Positions 7,360 through 14,283 of a stretch of DNA of 21,418 bases are shown in pieces. Source of the DNA: Rhodoferax sp. OV413. Lineage in GTDB: Bacteria > Pseudomonadota > Gammaproteobacteria > Burkholderiales > Burkholderiaceae_C. The stretch covers positions 1-21,418 of the forward strand of contig CAMATS010000005.1 in NCBI GenBank assembly GCA_945861195.1. Reading direction: 5' to 3'. The notes under the pieces were generated by a model, which saw only the letters and a list, made by a program, of their open reading frames with translations, did not search any database and was not told the DNA's origin. The first letter of the stretch is position 1, and each line of letters starts with the position of its first letter. The position numbers and the translations under genes are program-made.

Positions 7360-9021
7360 ATGAACCAAGCTGCCGTGACAGTGGCCGACATCCTGCGCCA
7401 GGCCGAGCGGATCGGCTGGACCGTCAGCGACACCCGAGCAGCAGAAATCGCTGCGGTGGCTGCACCGGCTTACGCCGCACTTGAGCGCTCCAGCGCCGAG
7501 CTCGATTTTGATGTGGACACCCTGTCTCTGTATGCTGCCCTACAGGAGAACCGCGCGCCACCGCCGAGTGACGCGCCAGCCCCCGGGCCGATGGCGCCAC
7601 CCCCGGCTGCTGCCACGGCCAGCTTGGTGGCAGCAGCGCTGGCGCTGCGCAGTGGCCAGGTCTCATCACTTGACTTGACCCAGGCGGCGATAGCCGCCGC
7701 CAAAGCCACGCAGGCCCGGCTCAACGCCTTTGTGCGTCTGGATGAAGCCACAGCACTGGCGGCCGCGCGGCAATGTGATGCTGATATCGCCCGCGGCGTG
7801 GTGCGCGGGCCTTTGCACGGCGTGCCACTGGCGCACAAAGACATGTTTTACCGCACCGGGCTGGTCTCGAGTTGCGGCAGCGAAATCCGCCAGCACTGGG
7901 TCGCACCCACCACGGCTGGCGTACTCGAGCGCCTGGACGCCGCCGGGGCGATCCAGATCGGCACCCTCAATATGACCGAATTTGCCTATGGCCCGACCGG
8001 CCAGAATGCTTTTTTGGGCGATGTTCGCAACCCTTGGAACACCGACTACATCACCGGTGGCTCATCGAGCGGCTCGGGCGCCTCGGTGGCCGCCCGCGTG
8101 GTGTATGGCGCCTTGGGTTCGGACACCGCAGGCTCGGTGCGCCTGCCCGCCGCAATTTGCGGCCTGGTGGGCATGAAAACCACCTTCGGCCTGGTCTCGC
8201 GCGCCGGCGCCATGCCCCTGTCGCAGTCGCTTGACACAGTTGGCCCCTTAACCCGTACCGTGGCCGACAACGCGCTGATGTTGTCAATCATTGCGGGCCA
8301 TGACCCGCGCGACCCGTCCACCGCGCAGCAAGCGGTGCCCGATTACCTCGGGCAGCTGCAGCGCCCGGTCAAGGGCCTGCGCATCGGCATACCCAAGGGC
8401 TATTTTGACCGGGGTCTGGAGCCCGAGGTTATTGCCTGCCTGGACCGCGTGCGCGCAGTCTTGCGCGGGCTGGGCCTGACGGTGGTGGAGATCGATATGC
8501 CGGACCTGGACGCCATCAACGCGGCCGGCTTTTTCTTGACCTGGGGCGATGTGCTCGCCATCCACGGCGCCTGGATGCGCGACTGCCCGCAGCGCTACAC
8601 GCCGCAAACCCGAGGCAGGATTCAAGGCACGCTGGCGGTCACCGCCCAGGCCTTTGCCCAGGCGCAGCGGCTGCGCGGGCCGATGTTGCGAAATTTTTGT
8701 GCCAAGGTGTTTGACCGCTGCGACGCCCTGTTGGCGCCGGTGCTGCCGATGGAGGTGCCACGCCTGTCTGAGGTTGATGTCTCGGGAGGCGCCACCACCA
8801 TGCGCATTCTCAATGAGATCACCCGCCTGATGCGCCCGGTCAATGTGCTGGGTTTGCCAGCCCTGGCAGTGCCGGGCGGCGCCACCGCCAATGGGCTGCC
8901 CTGCGGCTTCCAACTCATTGGACGCCCCTTTGCAGAAAGCACCCTGTACCGAATCGCCCACGCCTACGAGTTACAAACCGGCTTCGCAGAGCAGGCACCC
9001 CCGGCCCATGGCGGCCCTTGA
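7360..9021 (+). CDS. Amidase-signature-family hydrolase with GatC/AtzG-like N-terminal extension
   Basis: This 553-residue enzyme would hydrolyse an amide (or urea/carboxamide) using a Ser-cisSer-Lys triad. The Lys is in HGVPLAHKDM (K160), the cis-Ser in ITGGSSSGSG (S235) and the nucleophile in SDTAGSVRLP (S259). The 75- and 24-residue spacings match the family, as in FAAH. Residues about 86-550 are the amidase domain. Residues 1-62 form an extra, predicted helical segment (ADILRQAERIGWTVSD then FDVDTLSLYAAL) joined by a Pro/Ala linker (66-85). This resembles the small GatC/AtzG-type subunits that pack on GatA or AtzE, but the match is by eye. The ATG at 7360 was chosen because the frame is open far upstream without coding character and the LysR gene occupies the other strand. 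The substrate is unknown; GatA is less likely because gatB and gatC are absent. Confidence 0.88.
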   Translation: MNQAAVTVADILRQAERIGWTVSDTRAAEIAAVAAPAYAALERSSAELDFDVDTLSLYAALQENRAPPPSDAPAPGPMAPPPAAATASLVAAALALRSGQVSSLDLTQAAIAAAKATQARLNAFVRLDEATALAAARQCDADIARGVVRGPLHGVPLAHKDMFYRTGLVSSCGSEIRQHWVAPTTAGVLERLDAAGAIQIGTLNMTEFAYGPTGQNAFLGDVRNPWNTDYITGGSSSGSGASVAARVVYGALGSDTAGSVRLPAAICGLVGMKTTFGLVSRAGAMPLSQSLDTVGPLTRTVADNALMLSIIAGHDPRDPSTAQQAVPDYLGQLQRPVKGLRIGIPKGYFDRGLEPEVIACLDRVRAVLRGLGLTVVEIDMPDLDAINAAGFFLTWGDVLAIHGAWMRDCPQRYTPQTRGRIQGTLAVTAQAFAQAQRLRGPMLRNFCAKVFDRCDALLAPVLPMEVPRLSEVDVSGGATTMRILNEITRLMRPVNVLGLPALAVPGGATANGLPCGFQLIGRPFAESTLYRIAHAYELQTGFAEQAPPAHGGP

Positions 9022-9049
9022 CCCAGCCAGAGCCCCCGATCAGCGAGGT

Positions 9050-9074
9050 GTAAAGACTTGTAAATGCTTGTAAG
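9050..9074 (+). promoter_or_regulatory. Triple GTAAA direct repeat, likely OmpR/PhoB-family regulator site (CpxR-box-like)
   Basis: GTAAA (9050-9054), GTAAA (9060-9064) and GTAAG (9070-9074) recur at an exact 10-bp period, with spacers GACTT and TGCTT. The E. coli CpxR box is GTAAA-N5-GTAAA, so two half-sites match it exactly and the third differs by one base. The array lies 100 bases upstream of the peroxidase/kinase/regulator unit. That unit encodes a regulator of the right family, so autoregulation is inferred. Confidence 0.55.
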
Positions 9075-9096
9075 CGGGCGGTGAATACCCGGTGTT

Positions 9097-9117
9097 CTCC
9101 ACAGTTCCTCCACAGTT
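9097..9117 (+). repeat. Tandem CTCCACAGTT direct repeat
   Basis: Two exact copies of CTCCACAGTT (9097-9106 and 9108-9117) lie at an 11-bp period, 22 bases after the GTAAA array and 56 bases before the peroxidase ATG. A helical-period repeat in a promoter region suggests a second protein-binding site. TTCTCCACA at 9095-9103 is one mismatch from a DnaA box, probably by chance. Confidence 0.5.
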
Positions 9118-9161
9118 GGCCAGCACAGTGCACCCATGCGGCGCTTGCTGCTGCCAACCTT

Positions 9162-9165
9162 AGGA
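9162..9165 (+). promoter_or_regulatory. Shine-Dalgarno deciding the peroxidase start
   Basis: AGGA lies 8 bases before the ATG at 9174. It supports that start over the in-frame ATG at 9081, which would place 31 non-signal-like residues ahead of the lipoprotein signal. Confidence 0.6.
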
Positions 9166-9173
9166 ACCCCGCC

Positions 9174-10454
9174 ATGTCTTCTTGCCTTGAAACCAGCCCT
9201 CGGCCCAAACCCGGGGCAAGCCAAATGCTGCTGAGCTTGGCTATGTCCGTGTTGTTGAGTGCCTGCGGCGGTGGCGCCGAGACCGCGGTTGATCCAGAGA
9301 TTGCCGCGGCCGCCAACCGTGCGCAGGGCAACCGGGTGCTGGTCGGCGACCGTGCCGAACTCGGCCAACGCATCTTCACTGACGATAATCTCTCCGAGCC
9401 ACGCGGCACTGCCTGCGCGGCCTGCCACCAGGCCAACATGGGTTTTGCCGGTAACCACGGTGGGCGTGACGGCGTGGCCGTGGGCAGCAGGCCGGCTTCG
9501 GTTGGCCTGCGCAATGCCATGACCAACAGCTACCTGGGGCTGGTTCCCACGCCCCTGACTTTTGTGACTGCCAACGGCGAAACCGAGGCAGTCGGCGGGC
9601 TGTTTTGGGACGGTCGCGCCGATTCTGCTGAATTGCAGGCCCTGGGCCCACTGCTCAACCCCTTGGAGATGAACAACCCCAGCCGCCAGAGCGTTGTAGA
9701 CAAGATCGCCGCATCGGCTTATGCACAGTTGTTCCGGCAGGAGTTTGGCAACACTATTTTTGCTAACACCGATGCCGCATTCAACGCCATCGGGCTGGCT
9801 ATTGCGGCCTTTGAGCGGGCTCGATTGCAGCCCTTCAGCTCTAAATACGACGCCATGGTGCGTGGTGAGACCACCTTGAACCAGACCGAGGCGCGTGGCA
9901 TGGCGCTGTTCATGGACCCCGCCAAAGGCAACTGCGTGGCCTGCCATTTGATGAACCCGGCCAGTGGCAAACCGGCAGACTCGCCGTTTTCGGAGTTCAC
10001 CTTCTATGCCAATGGCATTCCGCGCAACCCAGCGATCCCGAAAAATTCTGACCCAGCCTTTTTTGACCTGGGCCTGTGCGGGCCAGAGCGCACGCCCCCG
10101 AGCTTGCCCAGCACCGTGATGCCGGGCCTGACGATTGAGAACTTCTGCGGCAAATTCCGCATGCCAACACTGCGCAACGTGGCTGAGCGACCGGCCTTCA
10201 TGCACAACGGCTTTTTCAAGGATTTGCCTACGGTGCTGCGGTTTTACTCGACCCGAAACAGCAACCCGCAGTTTTGGTACGGCCAGGCGCTGAGCAACGA
10301 TTTGCCGGCCAAATACCTTGACAACGTCGAGGTGGTCAAAGCCCCATTCAACCGGCCTGCGGCCTCGGGCCCGGCCCTCAGCGAGCCCGACATCAACGCC
10401 ATCGTGGCCTTTTTGCGAACCCTCAGCGACGGCTACCGGGCCAGGCCTCCCTGA
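9174..10454 (+). CDS. Di-haem cytochrome c peroxidase/MauG-family lipoprotein
   Basis: From the ATG at 9174 this is a 426-residue exported di-haem c-type cytochrome. The N-terminus has a basic region, a hydrophobic core and a lipobox LLSAC (Cys31) followed by GGG, so a periplasm-facing lipoprotein is predicted. Two haem c motifs are visible, CAACH (81-85) and CVACH (254-258). Family-typical segments are FWDGRADS (144-151) and PTLRNVAERPAFMHNGFF (331-348). Members reduce hydrogen peroxide with electrons from small cytochromes, or, as in MauG/MbnH, oxidise a partner protein. The sequence does not decide between these. It is followed after 29 bases by the histidine kinase gene, suggesting one transcript and a link to redox or envelope stress. 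Confidence 0.88.
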   Translation: MSSCLETSPRPKPGASQMLLSLAMSVLLSACGGGAETAVDPEIAAAANRAQGNRVLVGDRAELGQRIFTDDNLSEPRGTACAACHQANMGFAGNHGGRDGVAVGSRPASVGLRNAMTNSYLGLVPTPLTFVTANGETEAVGGLFWDGRADSAELQALGPLLNPLEMNNPSRQSVVDKIAASAYAQLFRQEFGNTIFANTDAAFNAIGLAIAAFERARLQPFSSKYDAMVRGETTLNQTEARGMALFMDPAKGNCVACHLMNPASGKPADSPFSEFTFYANGIPRNPAIPKNSDPAFFDLGLCGPERTPPSLPSTVMPGLTIENFCGKFRMPTLRNVAERPAFMHNGFFKDLPTVLRFYSTRNSNPQFWYGQALSNDLPAKYLDNVEVVKAPFNRPAASGPALSEPDINAIVAFLRTLSDGYRARPP

Positions 10455-10483
10455 GCCTGCCGCACCGGCCTAAGATAGCGCCT

Positions 10484-12010
10484 GTGCATCTGCGAATTGC
10501 CCACCAACTCTCCCTGCTGCTCGCCGCCGCTGTGGTGCTGGCCGTGGCACTGGTTGGCGGTTTGAGCCTGTGGAACCTGCGCAGCGGTTTTGTTGATTAC
10601 ATGCGCCTGCGCGATGAGGAGCAGCTCACCCGCTTTGTGCAACTCGTCGAGCGCCGCGCGGTGGCCGACCCCAGCATGGCCTGGCTCCATGGTGATCGGC
10701 AGGCACTGCGCGAACTGGTCGACGAGTTTTATGACCTCGGCGCGCGGGATGGGCCGCCGCTGCGCCGGCCGCCACCTGAGCTAGAACCCCCTGGCTGGTC
10801 CACCATGCCGCCGCCTCCCCCGCCACCGCGCGAGGGTGCAGGTCGCGTGCGAAGACCGCCACCACCGGGTGGACCAGGTGGCAGCTTGGGCGAGCGCATC
10901 GTGGTTCGCGATGCCCAAGGCGACTGGTTGGCAGGCCGGCCCCAGCCGCTGGATGCGCGGCGTTTAGTGCGGGCCGTGGTGGTCAGTGGTGCCGATGTCG
11001 CCTCGGTCGAGCTCAGCATTGAGGCCGTACCTGATGGGCTTGATGCGCGCTTTTTGCAACGCCAGTACACCGGCCTTTTGTTGGCTGCCCTGGCAACCAT
11101 CGCGCTGGCCGTGCTGGCGGCCTGGTGGGTGGCGGGCCGCTGGAGCCGGCCGCTGCGTCAACTGCAGCAGGCAACCCACCGCATCGCGCGCGGCGAGCCC
11201 GGGGTGCAGCTCGATGTAGCTGCAGTGGGCCAAGGCGCCGTGGAGATCGATCAGCTGCTGGCCGATGTGAATGCCATGGCGCTGTCTCTAGGCACGATGG
11301 AGGCCTCGCGGCGTCACTGGATCGCCCAGATCTCGCACGAGCTGCGTACTCCGCTGTCAGTATTGCGCGGAGAGATGGAGTCGATTGAAGACGGCGCACG
11401 TGCGCCCACGCCTGGCGTCATGGCCAGTTTGCGCGAAGAGGTGGCGCAACTCACCCGCCTGGTGGATGACTTGCACATGCTGTCCATGGCCGATATCAAC
11501 CAGCTCAGCTGCTCCTTTGCCGCAGGCGATATCAGCGAAGCCTTGGCGCGCATGACCAGACGCTTTGACACCCGCGCCACCCAGCTAGGCCTGAACCTGC
11601 GCTTTAACGCAGGTGCGCCAGCGCTGGTTGCACACTGGGACTGGGGCCGTATCGAACAACTGCTGTCCAACCTGCTGGAAAACAGCTTGCGCTACACCAG
11701 CAGCCCCGGGCAAATTCAGGTGCGCTGGCGCTTGCAGCAGGAGGTGGTTTTGTTGACTGTTGAAGACAGTACCCCAGGGGTTGCGGCCGAACACCTGCAC
11801 CGGCTGTTTGAGCCGCTTTTCCGGCTCGACATCGCACGCACCCGCACTGGCCAGCACGGCAGTGGTTTGGGCTTGTCCATCGTGCGCGCCATCGTGCAGG
11901 CGCACCAGGGCAAAGTCCAGGCCAAGCCCTCGCCCCTGGGCGGTCTGACCATCGAGGTGGCGCTGCCTTTGAAGCCGCAAACGGCCGAGCGCAAACAGGC
12001 CGGCGCATGA
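10484..12010 (+). CDS. Sensor histidine kinase, BaeS-like, with proline-rich periplasmic insert
   Basis: This 508-residue membrane kinase starts at GTG 10484. It has TM1 (about 8-29), a periplasmic region (about 30-193), TM2 (about 196-218), HAMP (about 219-280), HisKA with AQISHELRTPLSVLRGE (phospho-acceptor His295), and HATPase with N-box LLENSLRYT (407-415), G1-type DSTPGV (438-443) and G2 GSGLGL (469-474). The HisKA and ATPase segments closely resemble BaeS. The periplasmic part holds an unusual Pro/Arg/Gly-rich run (91-133), including seven prolines in succession, which most BaeS-like sensors lack as far as I recall. The stop overlaps the response-regulator ATG (ATGA), so the pair is translationally coupled. 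The signal is unknown; the peroxidase gene 29 bases upstream suggests a periplasmic redox or envelope cue. Confidence 0.93.
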   Translation: MHLRIAHQLSLLLAAAVVLAVALVGGLSLWNLRSGFVDYMRLRDEEQLTRFVQLVERRAVADPSMAWLHGDRQALRELVDEFYDLGARDGPPLRRPPPELEPPGWSTMPPPPPPPREGAGRVRRPPPPGGPGGSLGERIVVRDAQGDWLAGRPQPLDARRLVRAVVVSGADVASVELSIEAVPDGLDARFLQRQYTGLLLAALATIALAVLAAWWVAGRWSRPLRQLQQATHRIARGEPGVQLDVAAVGQGAVEIDQLLADVNAMALSLGTMEASRRHWIAQISHELRTPLSVLRGEMESIEDGARAPTPGVMASLREEVAQLTRLVDDLHMLSMADINQLSCSFAAGDISEALARMTRRFDTRATQLGLNLRFNAGAPALVAHWDWGRIEQLLSNLLENSLRYTSSPGQIQVRWRLQQEVVLLTVEDSTPGVAAEHLHRLFEPLFRLDIARTRTGQHGSGLGLSIVRAIVQAHQGKVQAKPSPLGGLTIEVALPLKPQTAERKQAGA

Positions 12011-12726
12011 GACCACAGACGCCCGAGCAGCCGCAGCCATCCCCGGCTGCACCGCGCACCATTCTTATTGTTGAAGACGACCTCAAAATCGCCGATATGC
12101 TGGCCAACTACCTGCACATGCATGGCTTTGCCAGCGCACAGTGCGGCAATGGGTTGGACGCGGTCACGAGTGTGCGAGAGCAGGCGCCGGCCCTGATCCT
12201 GCTGGACCTCATGCTGCCCGGTCTCGACGGTATCTCAGTGTGCAGCGCCGTGCGAGCGTTTTCGGCTGTACCCATCATCATGCTCACCGCTCGGGTGGAC
12301 GAAATCGACCGGCTGTTGGGCCTCGACACCGGCGCAGACGACTATGTTTGCAAACCCTTCAGCCCGCGTGAGGTGGTGGCCCGCATCAAAGCGCTGCTTC
12401 GCCGCAGCGAGGGTCGGCTTGCCACAGGGTTGGCACCAGCGGCCTTTGCGCTTGATGAGGGGCGCCAGCAGATCCTGTGGCGTGGGCTGCCGCTGCCGCT
12501 GACGCCGCTGGAGTTTCGACTGATGCGTCTGCTGATGTCCCGCCCCGGCCAGGTGTTTGCCCGTGCCAGGCTGCTAGGCACCGTGCACGAAGACCTGCGC
12601 GACGTGAGCGACCGCGCCATTGACAGCCACATCAAGAACCTGCGCAGAAAGCTGGAACAGGCCGGCACCGGCGAGGCCGGCATCAGCTCGGTCTACGGTG
12701 TCGGATACCGCTTTGACGATGCCTGA
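12007..12726 (+). CDS. Response regulator, OmpR/PhoB family, BaeR-like
   Basis: This 239-residue protein has a receiver domain with acidic pocket E23-D24-D25, phospho-acceptor Asp67 (in LILLDLMLPGLDG), Thr94 and Lys116 (in DDYVCKPFSPREVVARIK). It also has a C-terminal winged-helix Trans_reg_C domain (about 145-236, with LTPLEFRLMRLLMSRPG and DSHIKNLRRKLE, ending in YGVGYRF). The stretch ARVDEIDRLLGLDTGADDYVCKPFSPREVV is close to E. coli BaeR in order and wording. About 17 residues precede the first beta strand. It is coupled to the kinase by a 4-base ATGA overlap and is its cognate partner. The family binds tandem direct repeats at 10-11 bp spacing, and such repeats lie both at 9050-9074 and at 12761-12791. 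Confidence 0.94.
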   Translation: MRPQTPEQPQPSPAAPRTILIVEDDLKIADMLANYLHMHGFASAQCGNGLDAVTSVREQAPALILLDLMLPGLDGISVCSAVRAFSAVPIIMLTARVDEIDRLLGLDTGADDYVCKPFSPREVVARIKALLRRSEGRLATGLAPAAFALDEGRQQILWRGLPLPLTPLEFRLMRLLMSRPGQVFARARLLGTVHEDLRDVSDRAIDSHIKNLRRKLEQAGTGEAGISSVYGVGYRFDDA

Positions 12727-12728
12727 GC

Positions 12729-12742
12729 CGGGGCTTCCCCCG
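12729..12742 (+). terminator. Short GC hairpin after the response regulator
   Basis: CGGGG (12729-12733) and CCCCG (12738-12742) can pair around a CTTC loop, starting 2 bases after the regulator stop codon. There is no T-tract, so termination, if any, would be weak or factor-dependent. Confidence 0.3.
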
Positions 12743-12760
12743 CAGGGTCCTGGCATTAGA

Positions 12761-12791
12761 ATGTCACGAGACTGTCACGGAGGCCTGTCAT
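12761..12791 (+). promoter_or_regulatory. Pho box upstream of ugpB
   Basis: ATGTCAC (12761-12767), GAGA, CTGTCAC (12772-12778) fits the PhoB box layout: two 7-base CTGTCAT-like repeats at an 11-bp period. A further exact CTGTCAT (12785-12791) follows at a 13-base step. The site is 54-84 bases before the ugpB start codon. In E. coli the ugp operon is a PhoB regulon member, so phosphate-starvation control is the natural reading. I could not see a convincing -10 element. Confidence 0.65.
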
Positions 12792-12831
12792 CGTCGCGCC
12801 CTGCGCCGACGGATCTCCTGTTGGACGTTAC

Positions 12832-12837
12832 AAGGAG
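12832..12837 (+). promoter_or_regulatory. Shine-Dalgarno deciding the ugpB start
   Basis: AAGGAG lies 7 bases before the ATG at 12845 and 13 before the ATG at 12851. It favours 12845 as the ugpB start codon. Confidence 0.7.
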
Positions 12838-12844
12838 AAAACTT

Positions 12845-14152
12845 ATGTTGATGAAAAAACTTACCCTCGCTCTGGCGCTGGGTGCGGGCGCAAGCGCCGT
12901 CCTGGCCCAGACTGAGATCCAGTGGTGGCATGCCATGACGGGCGCCAACAACGACGTGATCGTACGCCTTGCGGACGACTTCAACTCGGCCCAAAAGGAC
13001 TATAAGGTGGTGGTGGCCTACAAGGGCAGCTACCCCGACACGCTCAATGCCGGCATTGCGGCCTTCCGCGCTGGCAGTGCGCCACACATCATGCAGGTCT
13101 TTGAAGTGGGCACCGCGACCATGATGGGCGCCAAGGGCGCCATCAAGCCCGTGCAGGAGATGATGAAGGAGGCAGGCGAGTCCTTCGACCCGAACTCCTA
13201 CCTGCCTGCCATTACCGGTTACTACTCGACAACCAAGGGCGAGATGCTCTCGTTCCCGTTCAACTCCTCGTCGGCGGTCATGTGGTACAACCGCGACGCG
13301 TTGAAGAAGATCGGCATGAACGAGCCCCCGAAGACCTGGCCCCAGGTGTTTGATGCAGCGCGCAAGCTCAAGGGTGCCGGCTTCGACAAGTGCGGCTTCT
13401 CCACCGCCTGGATCACCTGGCTGAATGTTGAGCAGCTTGGAGCCTGGCACAACACGCCGATTGGCACCAAGGCCAATGGCATGGACGGCTTTGACACCGT
13501 CTTCCAGATCAACGCGCCGCTCTATGTCAACCACCTGACCAACCTGGTGAACCTGCAAAAGGAGGGCGTGTTCTCCTACTCTGGCCGCACCAACACTGGC
13601 GAGGGTCGCTTCACCTCGGGTGAATGCCCGATCTTCATGACCTCGTCGGCGTTCTTTGGCAATGTGAAGGCCAATGCCAAGTTCGACTGGGGCAACGCCC
13701 CCATGCCCTACTACCCTGACGTGCAGGGTGCGCCGCAGAACTCGATCATCGGTGGCGCCTCGCTGTGGGTGATGGGTGGGAAGAGCTCCAACGAGTACAA
13801 GGGCGTGGCCAAGTTCTTCACGTTCCTGTCCAATGTCGACCGTCAGGTGAAGCTGCATACGGAGTCGGGCTACCTTCCGATCACCAAGGCGGCCTATGCT
13901 AAGGTGAAGGCCACCGATTTTTACAAGCAAAACCCGCACCTGGAAACACCGTTGATTCAGCTCAATAACAAAGTACCGACGGACAATTCCCGTGGCCTGC
14001 GTTTCGGTGGCTTGGTCCAGATCCGCGACATTTGGGCCGAGGAGATCGAGTCGGCACTCAATGGCCAAAAGGCGCCCAAGCCAGCACTGGACGCGGCTGT
14101 GGAGCGTGGCAACACGACGCTGCGCCAGTTCGAGCGGACCGTCACCCGATGA
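12845..14152 (+). CDS. ugpB: sn-Glycerol-3-phosphate ABC transporter substrate-binding protein UgpB
   Basis: This 435-residue periplasmic binding protein captures sn-glycerol-3-phosphate (and glycerophosphodiesters in E. coli) and delivers it to UgpAE. The signal peptide MLMKKLTLALALGAG has a cleavage site near VLA-QTEI (about residue 21). The mature protein is plainly UgpB: AGIAAFRAGSAPHIMQVFEV, FPFNSSSAVMWYNRDALKK, IIGGASLWVM, SGYLPITKAAY and GLRFGGLVQIRDIW all follow the E. coli order. Ligand-site positions equivalent to E. coli Tyr65 and Glu89 appear as Tyr63 and Glu87. Start set by AAGGAG 7 bases upstream. It is the first gene of ugpB-A-E-C, with a Pho box upstream and a stem-loop after its stop that could let it be made in excess of the membrane parts. 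Confidence 0.96.
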   Translation: MLMKKLTLALALGAGASAVLAQTEIQWWHAMTGANNDVIVRLADDFNSAQKDYKVVVAYKGSYPDTLNAGIAAFRAGSAPHIMQVFEVGTATMMGAKGAIKPVQEMMKEAGESFDPNSYLPAITGYYSTTKGEMLSFPFNSSSAVMWYNRDALKKIGMNEPPKTWPQVFDAARKLKGAGFDKCGFSTAWITWLNVEQLGAWHNTPIGTKANGMDGFDTVFQINAPLYVNHLTNLVNLQKEGVFSYSGRTNTGEGRFTSGECPIFMTSSAFFGNVKANAKFDWGNAPMPYYPDVQGAPQNSIIGGASLWVMGGKSSNEYKGVAKFFTFLSNVDRQVKLHTESGYLPITKAAYAKVKATDFYKQNPHLETPLIQLNNKVPTDNSRGLRFGGLVQIRDIWAEEIESALNGQKAPKPALDAAVERGNTTLRQFERTVTR

Positions 14153-14220
14153 AGCCAGCTGGCCTGCTCCCGCGCCTCGAAGGGAAGGCCAGCCTTGTAG
14201 CCACACGCGTACACACCTAG

Positions 14221-14253
14221 GCGACACCTGACACGCTTGCTGTCGGGTGTCGC
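14221..14253 (+). other. Strong stem-loop between ugpB and ugpA
   Basis: GCGACACCTGACA (14221-14233) and TGTCGGGTGTCGC (14241-14253) form a 13-bp stem (12 Watson-Crick pairs, one G-U) around a 7-base loop. The following bases GTTGTCT are not a U-tract, so full termination is unlikely. Its place just after the binding-protein gene fits mRNA stabilisation or partial attenuation, as known for intergenic hairpins after binding-protein genes such as malE. Confidence 0.75.
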
Positions 14254-14283
14254 GTTGTCTAGACTGTCCATGATCGCTGCCTT

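Noticed and set aside
9095..9103. DnaA box TTCTCCACA as a sign of a replication origin
   Set aside because: A single near-match with no cluster, no AT-rich unwinding region and no dnaA/dnaN/parAB neighbours.
8964..10205. 413-residue minus-strand frame over the amidase end and the peroxidase gene
   Set aside because: It is antisense to a gene with two haem motifs and a lipobox, and lacks family features of its own.
12788..14227. Long 479-residue open frame on the minus strand over ugpB
   Set aside because: It is antisense to an unambiguous ugpB. Long antisense frames are common in GC-rich DNA, and the peptide shows no recognisable domain.
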